From NCBI GenBank assembly GCA_024500155.1, contig CM044874.1, forward strand, positions 46,102,384 to 46,166,383: a stretch of DNA of 64,000 bases. The letters are read 5' to 3'. Numbering within the stretch: position 1 is the stretch's first letter; every line of letters begins with the position of its first letter. Both the position numbers and the translations under genes were made by a program. The notes beneath the pieces are model-generated. The model searched no databases and was not told where the DNA came from. It worked only from the letters and a program-made list of their open reading frames with translations. Positions 10,377 through 21,764 of the stretch are shown piece by piece. This DNA comes from Chenopodium formosanum. Lineage: Eukaryota; Streptophyta; Magnoliopsida; Caryophyllales; Amaranthaceae.

Positions 10377-13105
10377 TGTAATACCTATAAAATATATTTT
10401 TGGTCAAACTATTTTAATTATTGGATTATAAATAAAGCAAGTATTTATATTTGAGTCAATAAGTATTTAATCCAAACGTAGCCCATCTTTATTATGAACC
10501 CAATCATCCTATTTTTACTTTTGGGCCACCTATTTCATCATTTAAATCCATTATTTTTATGAAGCCAAAACCTATCCTAACCTACTCTACACTATAAATA
10601 CTCCATTTATCCGCAAAATTTTCCCACACAAAGTCAACAAGTCAAAAGGTTAGTTTCTCCTTAATTTTCCTTTTCTTTTCCCTTTTCCTTTTTCTTTTTT
10701 TTTTTCCTTATTTTTCCCTTACTTCCATTTTTTTTTCTTGTTCCCCTTACGTGAGGTCCATGGGTGGGTTCCATGAACCCATTGCCACGTCCCCCTCCAG
10801 CCGCCGGACCACCTTGCCAGACGATCACGTTTCGTCGACCACCAGCAGCCGGCGGCTGCAGCCACCCCAACAACCACCGGCAGTCTTCCTCCCTTCTCTC
10901 TCCTCTTATTTTAATTATTGTTCTAACAATTTATAATTTGGGTTTTTGATTTTAATTGTTTAAATATGATTAGTATGTTTGGTTATTATATTTTAATGAT
11001 TAAATATTGTAAATTTTAGATTATAAAGTGTTAAATTTTCAGATTTTATGAAGTATTAAAAGTTAAGGTTTTAATTATTAAAGTGTTGATTTTTAGGGTT
11101 CTAACTCACAATTGATTTGGGGGTTTTATATACCCATTGATTGTAAGTGGTAATAAAGCTTAAAGATTGTATCTTTATGGAGTTTTAATGAAATTTTAAT
11201 GGGTTTTTTTTTTAATAGAATAATGCTGGAATTTTTATTTACATACTACTTTTTTGTATTAATTAAAAGGAGTTGATTACCCATAAGTAGAGAATATTTT
11301 AAGTGGTTTTAATATAATTTTTAGATTTATTTAAGGGGTTAAGCTTAAAAAGTATGATATTATTTTTCTATGAACACTATAATTGAGTTTTCACTTTGTA
11401 GTTTTGATTACCCTCTTAAAGAGAAAGTTTTATAGGTTTTAAACAAAAAATTTCAGCTTCTAGTGAGGTTTTAAAATGTTTAAAAGTTGCTGGAAATTTG
11501 TGTATACTAAGTTAATTAGTATATGTTTATTGTCCCTTTATGTAGTAGACTTGGTTCGAGAGGTGTTGTAGTGTATTTGGCCACTATAAGGGCTTAATTG
11601 AGGTACGTACGCGTACTTAGCATATTTTTGGTGATGTAGTTTCATGCTAGACTTGACTTAATTAATCCTAAATAGTATCATGGTAAGATTAATGATTGGA
11701 ATTGTGGATTTTTGATGTTGGTGAATAAATTAGAAAGTATGATTTATTTGAGATGGATTAGTAATTGAAAAACTAATGTTTGGCATGTTGTGTTGGAACC
11801 ACACTTTTATTTATGGCATGTTAGAATGCATGATTAATTAAACTACATGTTTAATTATGTTAGGAATATTGAAAAGGAATTTTATTATGGTTCAAATAAT
11901 TTTTATAGATGCTTTAAGCATGAGGAAGGAGCTATATAAGTATCTATGTACACAAGGAACAAATTGTATGTTGGTGCCTTTGTGCACTTAAGGTGTTTTA
12001 ACACCGAGGGATAGGATTTTTAGCGCTTTATGCGTTTAAGGTGTCTTTGTCACTGAGGTAGAATTAAAAAGGGTTCAACATTAAATATTATATGGTCACT
12101 AACTATTCAAGAATTAAATTGGTATGTTTGGTTGATTGAATAAATATTGTTGATTGATTTAGTATTCTTTGAGAGTCATCACCAAGTCCAATAATATGTA
12201 AATAACGTAAAGTGAAAGAGATTACACACCAAAACTCTTGGAACGTATATACCTTGAGTATGAACAATGGAGGGAGTTATGGGGTTTTATATTGAACCAT
12301 AACTTCTAATAGAGTACATGACGCTGTACATTCCTTTTTATTTATTATTATGCGCAGGAATTCCGCCACCTTTGAGTGGTTTTGTCGCTGGCACGGTTAG
12401 CTCCCGTGTCAGTTAACCTCAATTTATTTTGGGGAGGTGCAGTTGGAAACCCGTTCGATGCGTAATCAACGCTAAATGAATTATTTAGTTTCTAGTTAAT
12501 GTGTCTTGTTGATTGTTGGGTGTGCTTGTAAACAGGTGCAATGAGGTAAGTGTGTGTTGATAGGTGAAAGCATGTTAGTGTGTTTAATTACGCTTATGTG
12601 CTCAGCTTTGTTGATTGTGTGTGTTTGTGTGTTTGGCCATATCTTTACTTTGGCCCTACGACGACCCATTTTCTAATGGCGAGTAGTGGGGACAAGTAGA
12701 GAGGAGGTTTTCAGGTGATGAAGCATATTCATGAATGAGCATGAGCGAAGAGCGAATCATGCTAGTTTCTATAAGTATAAGATGTGTTTAATGCTTTAAT
12801 TATTTATGATATTATTATCATGCATGACTAACGCAAAAGTTTTAAAGTTGGTTTGGTTTTAATAAGGGCCTACAATGGTTCCAAGTTGTAGGATGGTTTC
12901 ATTTTACTTCGTTTGACTTTATTTTCGTTGGTTGACTTTTAAAGTTGACTTGTTTTGAATGGTTTTGAAATTAGTCTTCCGCTGTGTCTTTGATGGTTGC
13001 CTTAGCCGTTTTTACGGTGGCGGTAATATCTTAGATATTCCTATTTAAATTTTTAAACAAGGCAAAACAGGTATTATAAAAGAAAGGAATTTCTAGAATG
13101 TTACA
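10377..13105 (+). repeat. 3' LTR of element C
   Basis: About 2729 bases, TGTAATACC...ATGTTACA. It keeps the TATA box (10593-10600) and the GC-rich island with the 61-codon ORF (10751-10936). By eye it differs from the 5' LTR by scattered substitutions and small indels. It is followed by target copy TAAAA and LTR A1 sequence. Confidence 0.9.
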
Positions 13106-13605
13106 TAAAAACACTCTTTTATTCTGATTAAAATTCTAAAAATTCTACAAAAGTCAATTTATCAATGCTAATTGAATTAGGAATGAAAAGAACCTTCTAG
13201 AAGAATATAGAAGACTAAAACCATTCCTAATTTCGTAAGGAATGATGAATCCATACTAAGCCCTCCCCTAGATCATTGGTCGCACATAAGGCTCAAACCG
13301 GGCCCAGTTTAGTAATTTGGCCATAACTTCCTCAATATTCATTGGAATTGGGCTTATAATATATCATTGGAAAGCTCTTTTTAAGCCCCATCCAACTACA
13401 CCATTATTAGACCCATATCATAGACTAACCAAACAGGATTGACTGTTTTCTTAAAATAGGTTTCAAAAACATAGACAAAAGAAAAGAAATTAAAAATATC
13501 CGCGACACTAGACTTCCCACACTCTCACTTCATCCGATCATGATTCAACGTGAAAGGTACTCATCACCGGGTTTTGTTTTGGGCAGACACAAATGGGTGG
13601 CTACA

Positions 13606-13952
13606 GATCTACACAATAGCAGGCGGTTTTGCCAGTGGTGGCCTGACCATTCGGGGTTTAAAGTATCATCTGAAGAAGATGATCCACTCGGTTGATGATG
13701 GACAAGCGTCTACCAGCGGAACATTTCCAGACGTCCTCATCCTGAGAAGGACCAGGAAAAAGTGCGTTGGCCGCATGATGACCCGTTTGTCATTAGGTGT
13801 AAGGTCTCCAACCAGTTGGTTGTTCAAATCCTTATTGACACTAGTAGCTCCTCTGATCTCATCGGCTACAAGTGTATGTCTGTCCAAGCTTAGCTACAAG
13901 CTGGACAATTTTCGTGACGTCTCCCATCCATTAGTTTAATTTGGTGGAGGGG
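13606..13952 (+). pseudogene. pro: Tat gag end and aspartic protease start (element B, left arm)
   Basis: The reading resumes after LTR A1 with IYTIAGGFASGG, the conserved motif at the Tat gag/protease junction, then the protease. In a shifted frame ILIDTSSSSDLIGYK corresponds to the aspartic protease active site, which is normally DTGSSADI, so the catalytic triad DTG has become DTS. The stretch ends at FGGG, where solo LTR D1 interrupts it. A frameshift separates the IAGG part from the DTS part. The right arm copy is 51859-52205. Confidence 0.75.
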
Positions 13953-15458
13953 TGATAAGTGTCATTTATGTCACTATTTTTAAGAGTTTTCTAGTTAGTT
14001 TTTCATAGTTTTTATATCTTTTTACTTGGTTTTAATAACGTTTTACTACATTTGTCATGATTGCGTGTGAAATGTCGTTATTGCTCAATTTTGGCTTTTC
14101 TTGCATATTTTGGTTGCTTATGGCATTAGATCAAACTTTATTTGTTTATTCTTATGTTTAGGAACACTTGGATAAGTTCATTTCTCATGATTGAAGAAAT
14201 ATAAAACATAAAAGAACAAGGAAGAAATGTGCACTTGATTTGCAATGATCGAACTTCAAACGCCTCTATCTTTTGATCTACAAAACATTTTGGGGCGATT
14301 CTAATTGGAGATGAATGCTTATCTCGAGATCTTTCTAACGACAGGTCATATGCCCAATTACGTTGTAAAACGTGGGAGATATGCTCATTTGAAGCTGAGC
14401 GGTTTGCCCAGTCCGATAGGAGCGGGCGCGCACCCTATGAGGAGGGCCCGCTCCAAACTTTCTAGAACGATTTTGCCATATTTTGTTGTAGATAAGAGCG
14501 CCCGTGCACAAAATTGGAGCGCCCACTCCTCTACGCGCTGCTCGACTTTTTGCGAAGCTTCCTAGGCAATTTAGTAAGGGGTATAAATAGATTTTTTGCT
14601 CATTTCAGAGGGAGGAATTCATTTCTTTATTAGTTTTTAGATTAGTTTTAGGTTTTTAGAGAGAGAAACTCTCAAATTTAAGAGAGAGAAAGTGAGAAAC
14701 ACAATGGTTTTCATGGATTTTGGATAATCAAAGGAGGAATTTGATGATTTGAAGATCTCCATCTTATATCAATGAGCATTCTTACTCTCTTTTCTCTTTA
14801 TGCTTTCTTTAATTGCTTTGTTAATCATGTTTGAGTAGGTTTCCTTCTACTAGATGTTGAGTGAAGCTTTGTAATGGTTAATTGAGTTATTTGAGATAAA
14901 TTTTATGATAATTGTGTGATTAAATTGATTGAATTGATGATGGCATATTGTTTGTTTTAACTTGGATTGATCTCCCATGATAGCAAACTTAATTGCATAT
15001 TAGCTCTAGTTTAACAAGGGATTGTGAATTAGAATTGTTATATTTGATTGAATATTGGGTAAATTTCCTCTATGCACCTAATCAATGAGGGATCTAGGCT
15101 AGTAATTTGAGAGATTGCTCTTGAGTGTAATTAATTCCCATTTTAACTCTTTCTTTGCATGATTGATTTTCAATTGGATTCTCATTAACTTGTTAATTGT
15201 TCAAAGTGGATCTTTGCCCCTAGTAGAATTTACAATATCTCGGTCTTTGTATTTGTGTTAGTGTAGTTGTAGTGTCCAATATCCATAAACCGAATTCGGC
15301 GTAGCTTAAGCATCAGATCGAGAACAATCTAACATGACCGTTTCTTGTGGTTCGACTCCGAACTTACCACTAGACTTGTTTAGGGGTTAGTTTAGGATTA
15401 TAATAAATTTTGTTTGGCCGTGAGGAGGTTAGTCAACGACCTAATTTCCCCACGCTCA
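13953..15458 (+). mobile_element. Solo LTR D1 inside the Tat protease gene
   Basis: TGATAAGTGTC...CCACGCTCA is bounded by a perfect target duplication AGGGG (13948-13952 and 15459-15463). When the insert is ignored, the protease reading runs from FGGG to VVHPF as in other Tat elements. It is 1506 bases with no internal region, so it is a solo LTR, probably Athila- or Tat-like. A TATA box TATAAATA lies at 14582-14589. The same insertion is at 50350-51858 in the right arm. Confidence 0.85.
14395..14589 (+). promoter_or_regulatory. LTR D1 core promoter with GAGCGGGC/GCGCCC cluster
   Basis: Inverted words GGAGCGGGC and GCCCGCTCC, plus GAGCGCCC twice, lie at about 14421-14540, just upstream of TATAAATA at 14582. 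The arrangement (GC-rich short palindromes, then TATA) parallels LTR family A although the words differ. Confidence 0.5.
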
Positions 15459-16211
15459 AGGGGTTGTGCACCCATTCAAATAAATTAATCTACCCATCCG
15501 GAGGGGGCAAAAGGGAAAAGGGTGACATATGATTGTCTGGTTCCTGGTGGTTAAAGATCTGACCTCCTACAACAATATTCTTGGTCGGCCCACTCTGAAC
15601 GAGTGCACGGCCGTCATCATCCCTGCTCCCATACTTCTCAAGTATGAAAAGGATGATGGTTCTGTTGGCTCCCTCAACGGGGATCAGAAGACGACAAGGG
15701 AGTGTTATCTCTCAAACGTCAAACAAACGGTTGCTGCAGCTGGTCACCCAAAGGAGCCAATAGACCTTGACGATGTCAAGGACAATGATTCACCCCCTCA
15801 AGCAGCCACAAAGAAAAGAAAATTTGATCAGCTAGAGGAGGTGAAGAAGGAGAAGAAATAGGAATCACTGACCGAGAAACATTCAAATGATCTCCGTCCC
15901 TTGCCGGCTGGTGAGCACATTGATATTCCTCTAGACGACAGCCGTACAGAGCAAACTGTTGAGGTGGGGACGGTTGCTTTTAAAAGATTGGGTGCAAACT
16001 TGCACCTCCTGCTAAGAGAATTCAAAGACATTTTTGCCTTTGAAGTGGAAGAAATGCCAAGCATAAGCCCGGATCTTGCTGTCCACAAACTTGCTATGGA
16101 TCCAAAAAAGAAGCCTATCCGACAAAAGAAAAGAAATCACGGCGAGGAAAGAAGTCAGGCGGCAGCTGCCGAGGTTAAAAATCTGTTAGACGCTAAGGTC
16201 ATTTGGCTATG
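15459..16211 (+). pseudogene. pol: Tat protease end and start of reverse transcriptase (element B, left arm)
   Basis: From 15464 the frame reads VVHPF, then after stops FLVVKDLTSYNNILGRPTLN (15541-15600), the conserved C-terminal part of Tat protease. A second segment (15901-16211) has LREFKDIFAFEVEEMP and EVKNLLDAKVI, the conserved N-terminal region of Tat RT. It is cut at 16212 by the end of LTR A2. In the right arm the same gene can be followed across the insertion: its RT resumes at 38094 (minus) with WFANVVLVKK. Confidence 0.85.
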
Positions 16212-16235
16212 TGTAGGGAATATTTCAAGCATTAC
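16212..16235 (-). mobile_element. Terminal scrap of LTR A2 (left arm)
   Basis: TGTAGGGAATATTTCAAGC is the reverse complement of the 3' end of LTR A. It is followed by ATTAC, the reverse complement of the GTAAT target duplication that flanks copia LTR E in the right arm (39971-39975 and 49574-49578). The rest of A2 is not present after E in the left arm. Confidence 0.8.
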
Positions 16236-17096
16236 TTTTGACTCGAATGAACAATACAAGAGGGGGGTGAATTGTATTGTAGAGGAACTAGGGTAATTTT
16301 TGCGGAATTTATAAAGGAACTCAAATAAAAACTAGAAGTGAAAAGAGAGATTTTACGTGGACTTCAGTGGATTACGACTCTTTTGAAGACTAAAAGACTG
16401 TAAATGCTCAAGTGTATTTTTCAACTTAAAACCAAGCCTATTTATACTAGAAAAAAGAAGTTAAAACACTGTCGTTTACCTTAACTCCCACTAAGCCACA
16501 ACTTCAATAAAACTAGGAAATGCAGTTCGTTAGTGCTTGGGCAGCAAGCTAAAACTCTTTACAAGGAAGTGGTTTACTGCTTCCTATTTTCTCTCAACTT
16601 CCTTGATCAAGTAAAATAGTCGTTTTTAAAAGAGTATTTTCCAAGTCAGATTTTCCAAAATAATAGAATAGAATCAAAACAGAAAATCTTTTTAACTAAC
16701 AAGAAATTTTAACTCAAAAAGATATTTTTCGAAATTAAAACAAGTTAAAATAAAATCTTTATCAAATAAAAATTAAATCCACTTAAATCCTATCAATTGA
16801 CAATGTACTTAACATAAATACAAGAAGCCTAAAATAAAGATAAAATACATTAGACTCCTTGAGACACTGTGAAGCTTCGACTCTGGAGCTTCAGTTCCTC
16901 CTTTGGAACTTGACTTCTGATTGACTTCTTTGATCATCCATAGCCTATCCTTAGACCTTGTTCCATGCTCCATTCTAACTTTAGAAATTCGTTGCATATA
17001 TAAACCAGTCAAAAAATCAAAGCTAATAGACAAAAGTTAAAACACGTATGAGTTTGCTTAGGTTCCTTAAGTCATCATAAAAACTTAAGGTCAACA
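16236..17096 (-). repeat. 3' LTR of copia element E (left arm)
   Basis: On the minus strand it reads TGTTGACC...GAGTCAAAA; the right-arm copy ends GAGTCAACA. It is 861 bases, about 290 shorter than the right copy because of one deletion near 16357. The minus-strand sequence before it is a polypurine tract and copia internal DNA, so here E is a 3' LTR and not a solo LTR. Confidence 0.85.
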
Positions 17097-17118
17097 ATAT
17101 TCCCCCTTTTTGATGAAT
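17097..17118 (-). other. Polypurine tract of copia element E
   Basis: The minus strand reads CATCAAAAAGGGGGAATAT immediately before the LTR start. This form is typical of plant copia elements. Confidence 0.8.
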
Positions 17119-17715
17119 GACAAACCTAAGAAAACTCACTTAAAAAAAATAGAAGACAATCAATAAAAACAGAACAAAAAAAATAAGAAAACTTAACTGA
17201 ACTAGACAATTTTAAACAAGGAACTGGAAAGAAAATATACCTCTATTTAGATGGATGGAGAGCTTGTCAACAATTGATTTTTCCTTTCTTTTTCCCCTTT
17301 TGGTGTTCATCAAAATTAATGCACACAAATATACATATCTAAACACAATTCCATGATAATGTTTTGTGTCCAAAGCATAGAACAAAACATATATAGGCAG
17401 AAATAGTATGCAAATAGTCATAAAGCAAGCAAGCATCATCCATATAAACAAACTGATGTTCCTCCAGAACATCAACAAAAGAAAAATACCCTGTTTAAGT
17501 GTTTACAGACCTAAAGAAACAAAATAAAAACAAGATTAATCCAACCAAGTTCAAAGATAGAAAGTTTTAGAGCTAAGACAAAAATAAAGAGATCAAGCTT
17601 TAGGGGCTGAGGACTAAGTCTCTTCTTCAGCATCATTCTCTGGCACCTCTTCATTGACCAAGTCCTCCAGTTTCTTCAAAAGATCAGCCTGCCCCTAAGA
17701 GATAGTTGATGTGCT
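17119..17715 (-). other. 3' non-coding tail of copia element E
   Basis: AT-rich sequence between the extra ORF and the polypurine tract, with no sustained coding frame. I see no conserved feature here. Confidence 0.5.
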
Positions 17716-19181
17716 CTACTGCATTGCGAAGGAGAGCTTTGTGGAAGCTTTCACCAAGTCTGACACCACCTTCTCAAGAGCTTCAATCCTTTGAATCAGA
17801 ACTGGTTGGACATCAACTAGCTTTTGCACTGCCTCCTTGAGAGCTTTAAGTTCCAAAGTGGAACTCACTATGCTGAAGGCAGCAAAACCTGAACCTGTAG
17901 GAAATGATTTTTCAATAGAGGTTTGACGTATGCCCTGTTCCCCTTGAGAACTAGCTTTCTCTTCAAGGATCCCTTGATCCCCTGGTGCACTGTTTCTCTC
18001 CTCACTCAGATCAACAACTACATCAAACTCAGCCTTGTCCTTCCATTTTGGCCTAATTGCCAACCTAGTACTCTTTCTCTTCCCAGAGCTTTGAGTACCC
18101 TTTTTGTTTGACATCACAATCACCTCTTTCTTTTTCTATTCTTCTTCTCCCTCACTGTCCTCTTCCTCCAACCACTTATCCAACTCTTCATCCTCCTTTT
18201 TCTTCAAACTACTCTCATCCTGTTTACGCTTAGAAAGGGATTTGGAAAGGAATTGAGTAGTTCCTTCAACAACAGTTAGGTTTCGGGCTTCAAGAGTTTT
18301 AGGTTGGACATAATGGTTAGTTTTAAGCATAAGGCATTCATAGTTTGTCATGGAGATGCCACATCTTTCAAGAAGATTAATAATCAAATTTGCATACCCA
18401 ACATTCAAATGATTGGCAAGGAAGTGGGTGAGTTGCTGGATCATCAAAGATGGAAAATTTATTTAAATTTTATTTTCAAGGCAATACATAAGCACATCAT
18501 CAAGGTGATTAGCCTCATGTCTATGCTAGGTTCTTGGCATGATAGCTAGGTGAACAAAAATAAATAATAATTTTTTAATAGGTGAAAATAGATAATGGTT
18601 GGTTCAAACTTTGGAAGCTTTACCTCCAATTGATTCAACAATTTTTTCAATAGGTACACCATCAACACTCAATTCAGTTTCTCCTTTAAAATACTCACCA
18701 ACACATCAGCTAAATCATCAACATCAAAACTAATTTTCTTGTTTTTAACTTTGCTAACATACACACCATTCATATTCTTAAAATTTGCACAGAATTCTTA
18801 TAGGGGAGCATGAGCAATCTCATTATCATAACATTCACTAAACAGCTTAATCCAATTTTGAGCTTCAAGAATATCAAGAAGTTTAGAGTGCTTACTCAAC
18901 TCACACCACTTTAGGTTTATATAAAACCTAGGAATGAATCGTTCAGAGCTAGCTTCAAGCCTTTTGACAGCAGCTGACTTTGATTTTTTCCCCTGAATTG
19001 GTTCACCAAGTTCCTCATAGTCCAATTCTTCTTCAACCTTGATCTTTCTCTTTTTCGAATCACTGTGAGCCATGGGTTTATTTTGGGGCTTTTCGATATC
19101 AGCTTTGACTGAGGTTTCAGTCTCAATTTCCATTGGCGATTCTTTTTTAGGAGAGTTTTGAATTTTGGGTGAGATTTCCAT
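17716..19181 (-). pseudogene. Extra 3' ORF of copia element E, broken
   Basis: Three open blocks on the minus strand follow one another: 19181-18798 (starts MEISPKIQN; Lys/Glu-rich, then RFYINLKWCELSKHSKLLDI), 18447-18136 (acidic, ends EEEDSEGEEE) and 18123-17716 (starts near MSNKKGTQSSGKRK; ends in a Leu/Val heptad-like helix). Frameshifts and stops between them suggest one former protein. A link segment around 18790-18670 reads VYVSKVKNKKISFDVDDLADVL, which resembles the putative plant transposon protein domain often carried as an extra ORF between pol and the 3' LTR. Sireviruses carry a so-called env-like ORF here, but I see no signal peptide or transmembrane segment. Function unknown. Confidence 0.55.
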
Positions 19182-19837
19182 GAGAATTGGAGAGGAATCA
19201 CCAAAGATGAGAGTGTATTTTACAGAGTAAGGTGGTGAGGAACATTGGTTAGAGTTTGGTTACATTTTTATAGTGGGGTGAATTTTGAGAGGTGAAATAG
19301 GTCGGTGGAATAGTGTAGAAGGCGAATTGAATATGGTAGGTGTTGTTTGAAGGGAAATGGTAAAAATGCTTCTCACTTGGTCAGATTAATTTAATGTGAT
19401 TTGACAAGGTAGTCTAGATTAATTCTTTTGATCAGAAGCTTTGAATTAAATACAAAGTGTCTAGGGTATTTGAATTAAAAATTAGAAGATAGATTTGAAT
19501 TTTGAAAGATAGATATTTTGAGGAGAATTCAAAATCATAATACAAGATAAGATTTTGTAAAGAGTGAAATTAATTAACCGAATAGTCAATTAATTTACGA
19601 AAGGATAAAGCACAATCTTTTAGAAAATATCGGAGGAACTTGGAACAAATCAACATAGTTTGTTAACAACATAGACGTGCTAAATGCAATCTGATTTTTT
19701 CACATACAGCCACAATCCCATATGCAATGCCATGCACTCTAATACTCAGGACTATGTTTTCACATATTCATATTGTGTAAGACACATATAAAGCAAGCAT
19801 GATTGACTTATACCTTGGGGGGAACTTGAGGTCTTCT

Positions 19838-19979
19838 TAACTCAATTGTATCATGCCAAGTTCCATGCGCATCTTCTCAAATTTATCCCTGCTCAAAGGC
19901 TTAGTAAGAATGTCAGCAATTTGATTTTCATTATCACAAAAATCTAACTTAATTAAGCCTTTTTCCACATTATCCTTAA
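19838..19979 (-). pseudogene. pol: C-terminus of copia RNase H (element E)
   Basis: The minus strand reads DNVEKGLIKLDFCDNENQ followed by IADILTKPLSRDKFEK and a stop at 19838. The ADILTKPL motif is diagnostic for the end of Ty1/copia pol. The rest of pol is absent because a CACTA terminus starts at 19980, so the element is truncated. The order on the minus strand (RNase H, extra ORF, polypurine tract, LTR) fits a Sirevirus-like layout. Confidence 0.88.
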
Positions 19980-20330
19980 CACTACTAGAATTTTTGGTCT
20001 TTTTCGACGCTTTTAAGCCTAATTATCGACGCGAAAAAGCATCGAAAATATATTTCTCGACGCTTGTAAAAAGTGTCGAAAATAAGTGAGTCGAGAATTT
20101 TCCAAGTCGCCAAAAAGCGTCGAGATTCTCGACGCCTTTTATTGTCCAATTTTTCATACAAAGCGTCGATATTCCTAACTTTGATGACGCCTTTTGTTGT
20201 CTAAGACGTATCAATTAGCGACGCTTTCTGTTGTCCCTAGTTTCTCGACGCTTTTTTGCGTCTACTCTTTCTTTAGGAAAATTTAGTTTTAACCTCAAGT
20301 TTCTACACAATAAAGCGTCAAGAATTATGT
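19980..20330. mobile_element. CACTA transposon terminus F
   Basis: CACTACTAGAATTTTTGGTC is a typical En/Spm (CACTA) terminal repeat, lying directly against the copia RNase H. Over the next 330 bases the subterminal word TCGACGCTTTT (or its reverse AAGCGTCGA) recurs about a dozen times in both orientations, as CACTA transposase-binding subterminal repeats do. The matching opposite end is not in the window. Confidence 0.75.
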
Positions 20331-21139
20331 TTTTTTTTTTAATTTGTCACTTTGGCACTGGTTTGCAGAGGAACAGGCGCCTATATTACATATTCCTTTT
20401 TTTTCCTGCCTTTTTTACCTTAACTTGATACAAACATTTACACATGCATAATATTGGATATTTTCATTTATAAATGTTGATATTATTATAAAAAATTTAA
20501 AAAATTACAATGGTTTATACACAATATATATAATGGTTTATACATAATAAATATAATGGTTTATACGCAAGATATTGTTAATAGCAACACCACCACCACC
20601 TCCATCAAGCAACCATAAATTTCAGCAGTAACCAACAGTCAGCTATAACCCACAGCACCCAGCCTTGTCAATATGGATTCAATTTTTACTTGAGGGGCCA
20701 ATAAACGAAATTGTTGGAATTTCAAAGTCTTTAATGTAAACTTGTGGAAAAAATAAATAAAATATTAGGATAGCCATAAGATCTTCCTTCTATATTACAA
20801 AATCTTGACACTTCAAAATTGTTGTTGCCAAGATTCAAGTTTTCAACCAAACGAAACACAAATTTAATATGATTGTGCTCGTACCCAAGTACAAGAAACT
20901 AGAGAAAGAATGAGGGATACTTGTGTGAGTTCAAGTAAATCAATTAAGATGTCCAAGTTTTGTACATTTTTTTCTTATGTCTTTTAATTTAGTGGTGGGG
21001 CAAGGGGAAGAGGAAGGAGACGAGGTGTAGAATTCTTACTTGTGTCTGGATATGGTGGGAGGAAGAACATGCATCATGCATACATTATTTTCAAGATAAG
21101 CAAATTCAATCCATGCGATTCATTTTGTCTTGCCCAACG
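20331..21139. other. Unassigned AT-rich DNA, possibly CACTA interior
   Basis: There is no ORF of note. ATGGTTTATAC repeats three times between 20509 and 20565, and a CACCACCACCACC run is near 20588. No transposase motif is visible. It may belong to element F. Confidence 0.3.
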
Positions 21140-21469
21140 AGCAAGTTCAAAACTTCTTTCCTTTTCTTTTAGAGAAGTTCAAAAACTTTTTAAAAATATT
21201 TTATCAAGGGATGTTTGAAAATAAAAGTTTAGTTTTCACGTCGTTCTTTTTCGGGATAAAGTCGTTACCCTCCACTTATCTCATGACAAAAATGACGGAA
21301 AGTTTTTGCTTTTGCAATTTCGATTGATTGTGTCTGCACACACACACCATACACACACACAACTACAAGTCATACACATGTCATGTCATGTCAAGTCAAA
21401 GCTTGGTCAAGTCAATCATAGTCTATACGAGTCCCTTGGCAAATTTTATTTTACAGATCTCAATTACAG

Positions 21470-21720
21470 CACACGTCCGGGGACAAGCGGACCATCTACA
21501 GCCCACGTTCGGGGACAAGCGGACAATCTATAGCCCACGTTCGGGGACAAGTGAACCATTTACAGCCCACGTCCGGGGACAAGCGGACTATCTAAAGCCC
21601 ACATTCGGGGACAAGCGAACCATTTACAGCCCACGTTCGGGGACAAGCGAACCAACTACAGCCTGCGTTCAGGGACAAGCGAACCAACTACAATCCACAT
21701 TCGGGGACAATTGAACCACC
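21470..21720 (+). repeat. Tandem array, about 32-bp unit, about 8 copies
   Basis: The unit contains CCCACGTTCGGGGACAAGCG followed by a short AT-rich spacer. Copies differ at a few positions. It lies in the 3' untranslated region just upstream of the polypurine tract, a usual place for arrays in Tat-lineage elements. Read-through ORFs across it are artefacts of the array. Confidence 0.9.
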
Positions 21721-21764
21721 ATCATTTCACGACGCAAGGTTCTCAATACACAGATATTTGCAAT

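Larger units (their letters stand above)
1956..13105 (+). mobile_element. Chromovirus-type Ty3/gypsy element C, nested in LTR A1
   Basis: Two direct repeats (1956-4730 and 10377-13105) bound a 5.6-kb internal region. The target duplication TAAAA is at 1951-1955 and 13106-13110. A primer-binding-like site starts at 4734 and a polypurine tract ends at 10376. LTR termini are of the TGTAATACC...GTTACA type; the first base pair of the 5' copy is mutated to TT. The internal region keeps recognisable but stop-ridden RT and integrase on the + strand, with the RT resembling chromoviruses. The right arm has the same insertion (from 52706, minus strand). Confidence 0.9.
542..13605 (-). mobile_element. 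Solo LTR A1 (minus strand), split by chromovirus C
   Basis: The reverse complement begins TGTAGCCACCC and ends TTCCCTACA, matching LTRs A2 (38095) and A3 (40078). Without the nested element the LTR is about 1.9 kb (542-1955 plus 13111-13605). Flanking pentamers are GGTCT before and GATCT after, a one-mismatch target duplication, and Tat coding sequence continues on both sides with no A internal region, so this is a solo LTR left by LTR-LTR recombination. Element C sits inside it at 1956-13105. Confidence 0.88.
5104..17096 (+). repeat. Left arm of a large inverted duplication
   Basis: This stretch is repeated in reverse complement in the right part of the window. The right end of the window (reverse complement of 64000) matches near 5104, and the match continues through chromovirus C, LTR A1, Tat gag-pro, LTR D1, the RT start and copia LTR E. 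The nested insertions sit at identical target bases in both arms, so the arms were copied after the nest formed. The left partner of 1-5103 would lie beyond the window. Arm differences are point changes (8 differences in the 129 aligned residues of the gag-pro reading at 13550-13939), small indels, and a loss of about 290 bp near 16357 in this arm. Confidence 0.93.

Noticed and set aside
13666..13887. 73-codon ORF antisense to the Tat gag-pro region
   Set aside because: It is also open in the right arm only because the sequence is shared; the + strand reading has the recognisable IAGG and protease motifs.
17716..19181. Copia extra ORF as a true envelope gene
   Set aside because: No signal peptide or transmembrane helix is visible; a plant transposon-associated domain fits better.
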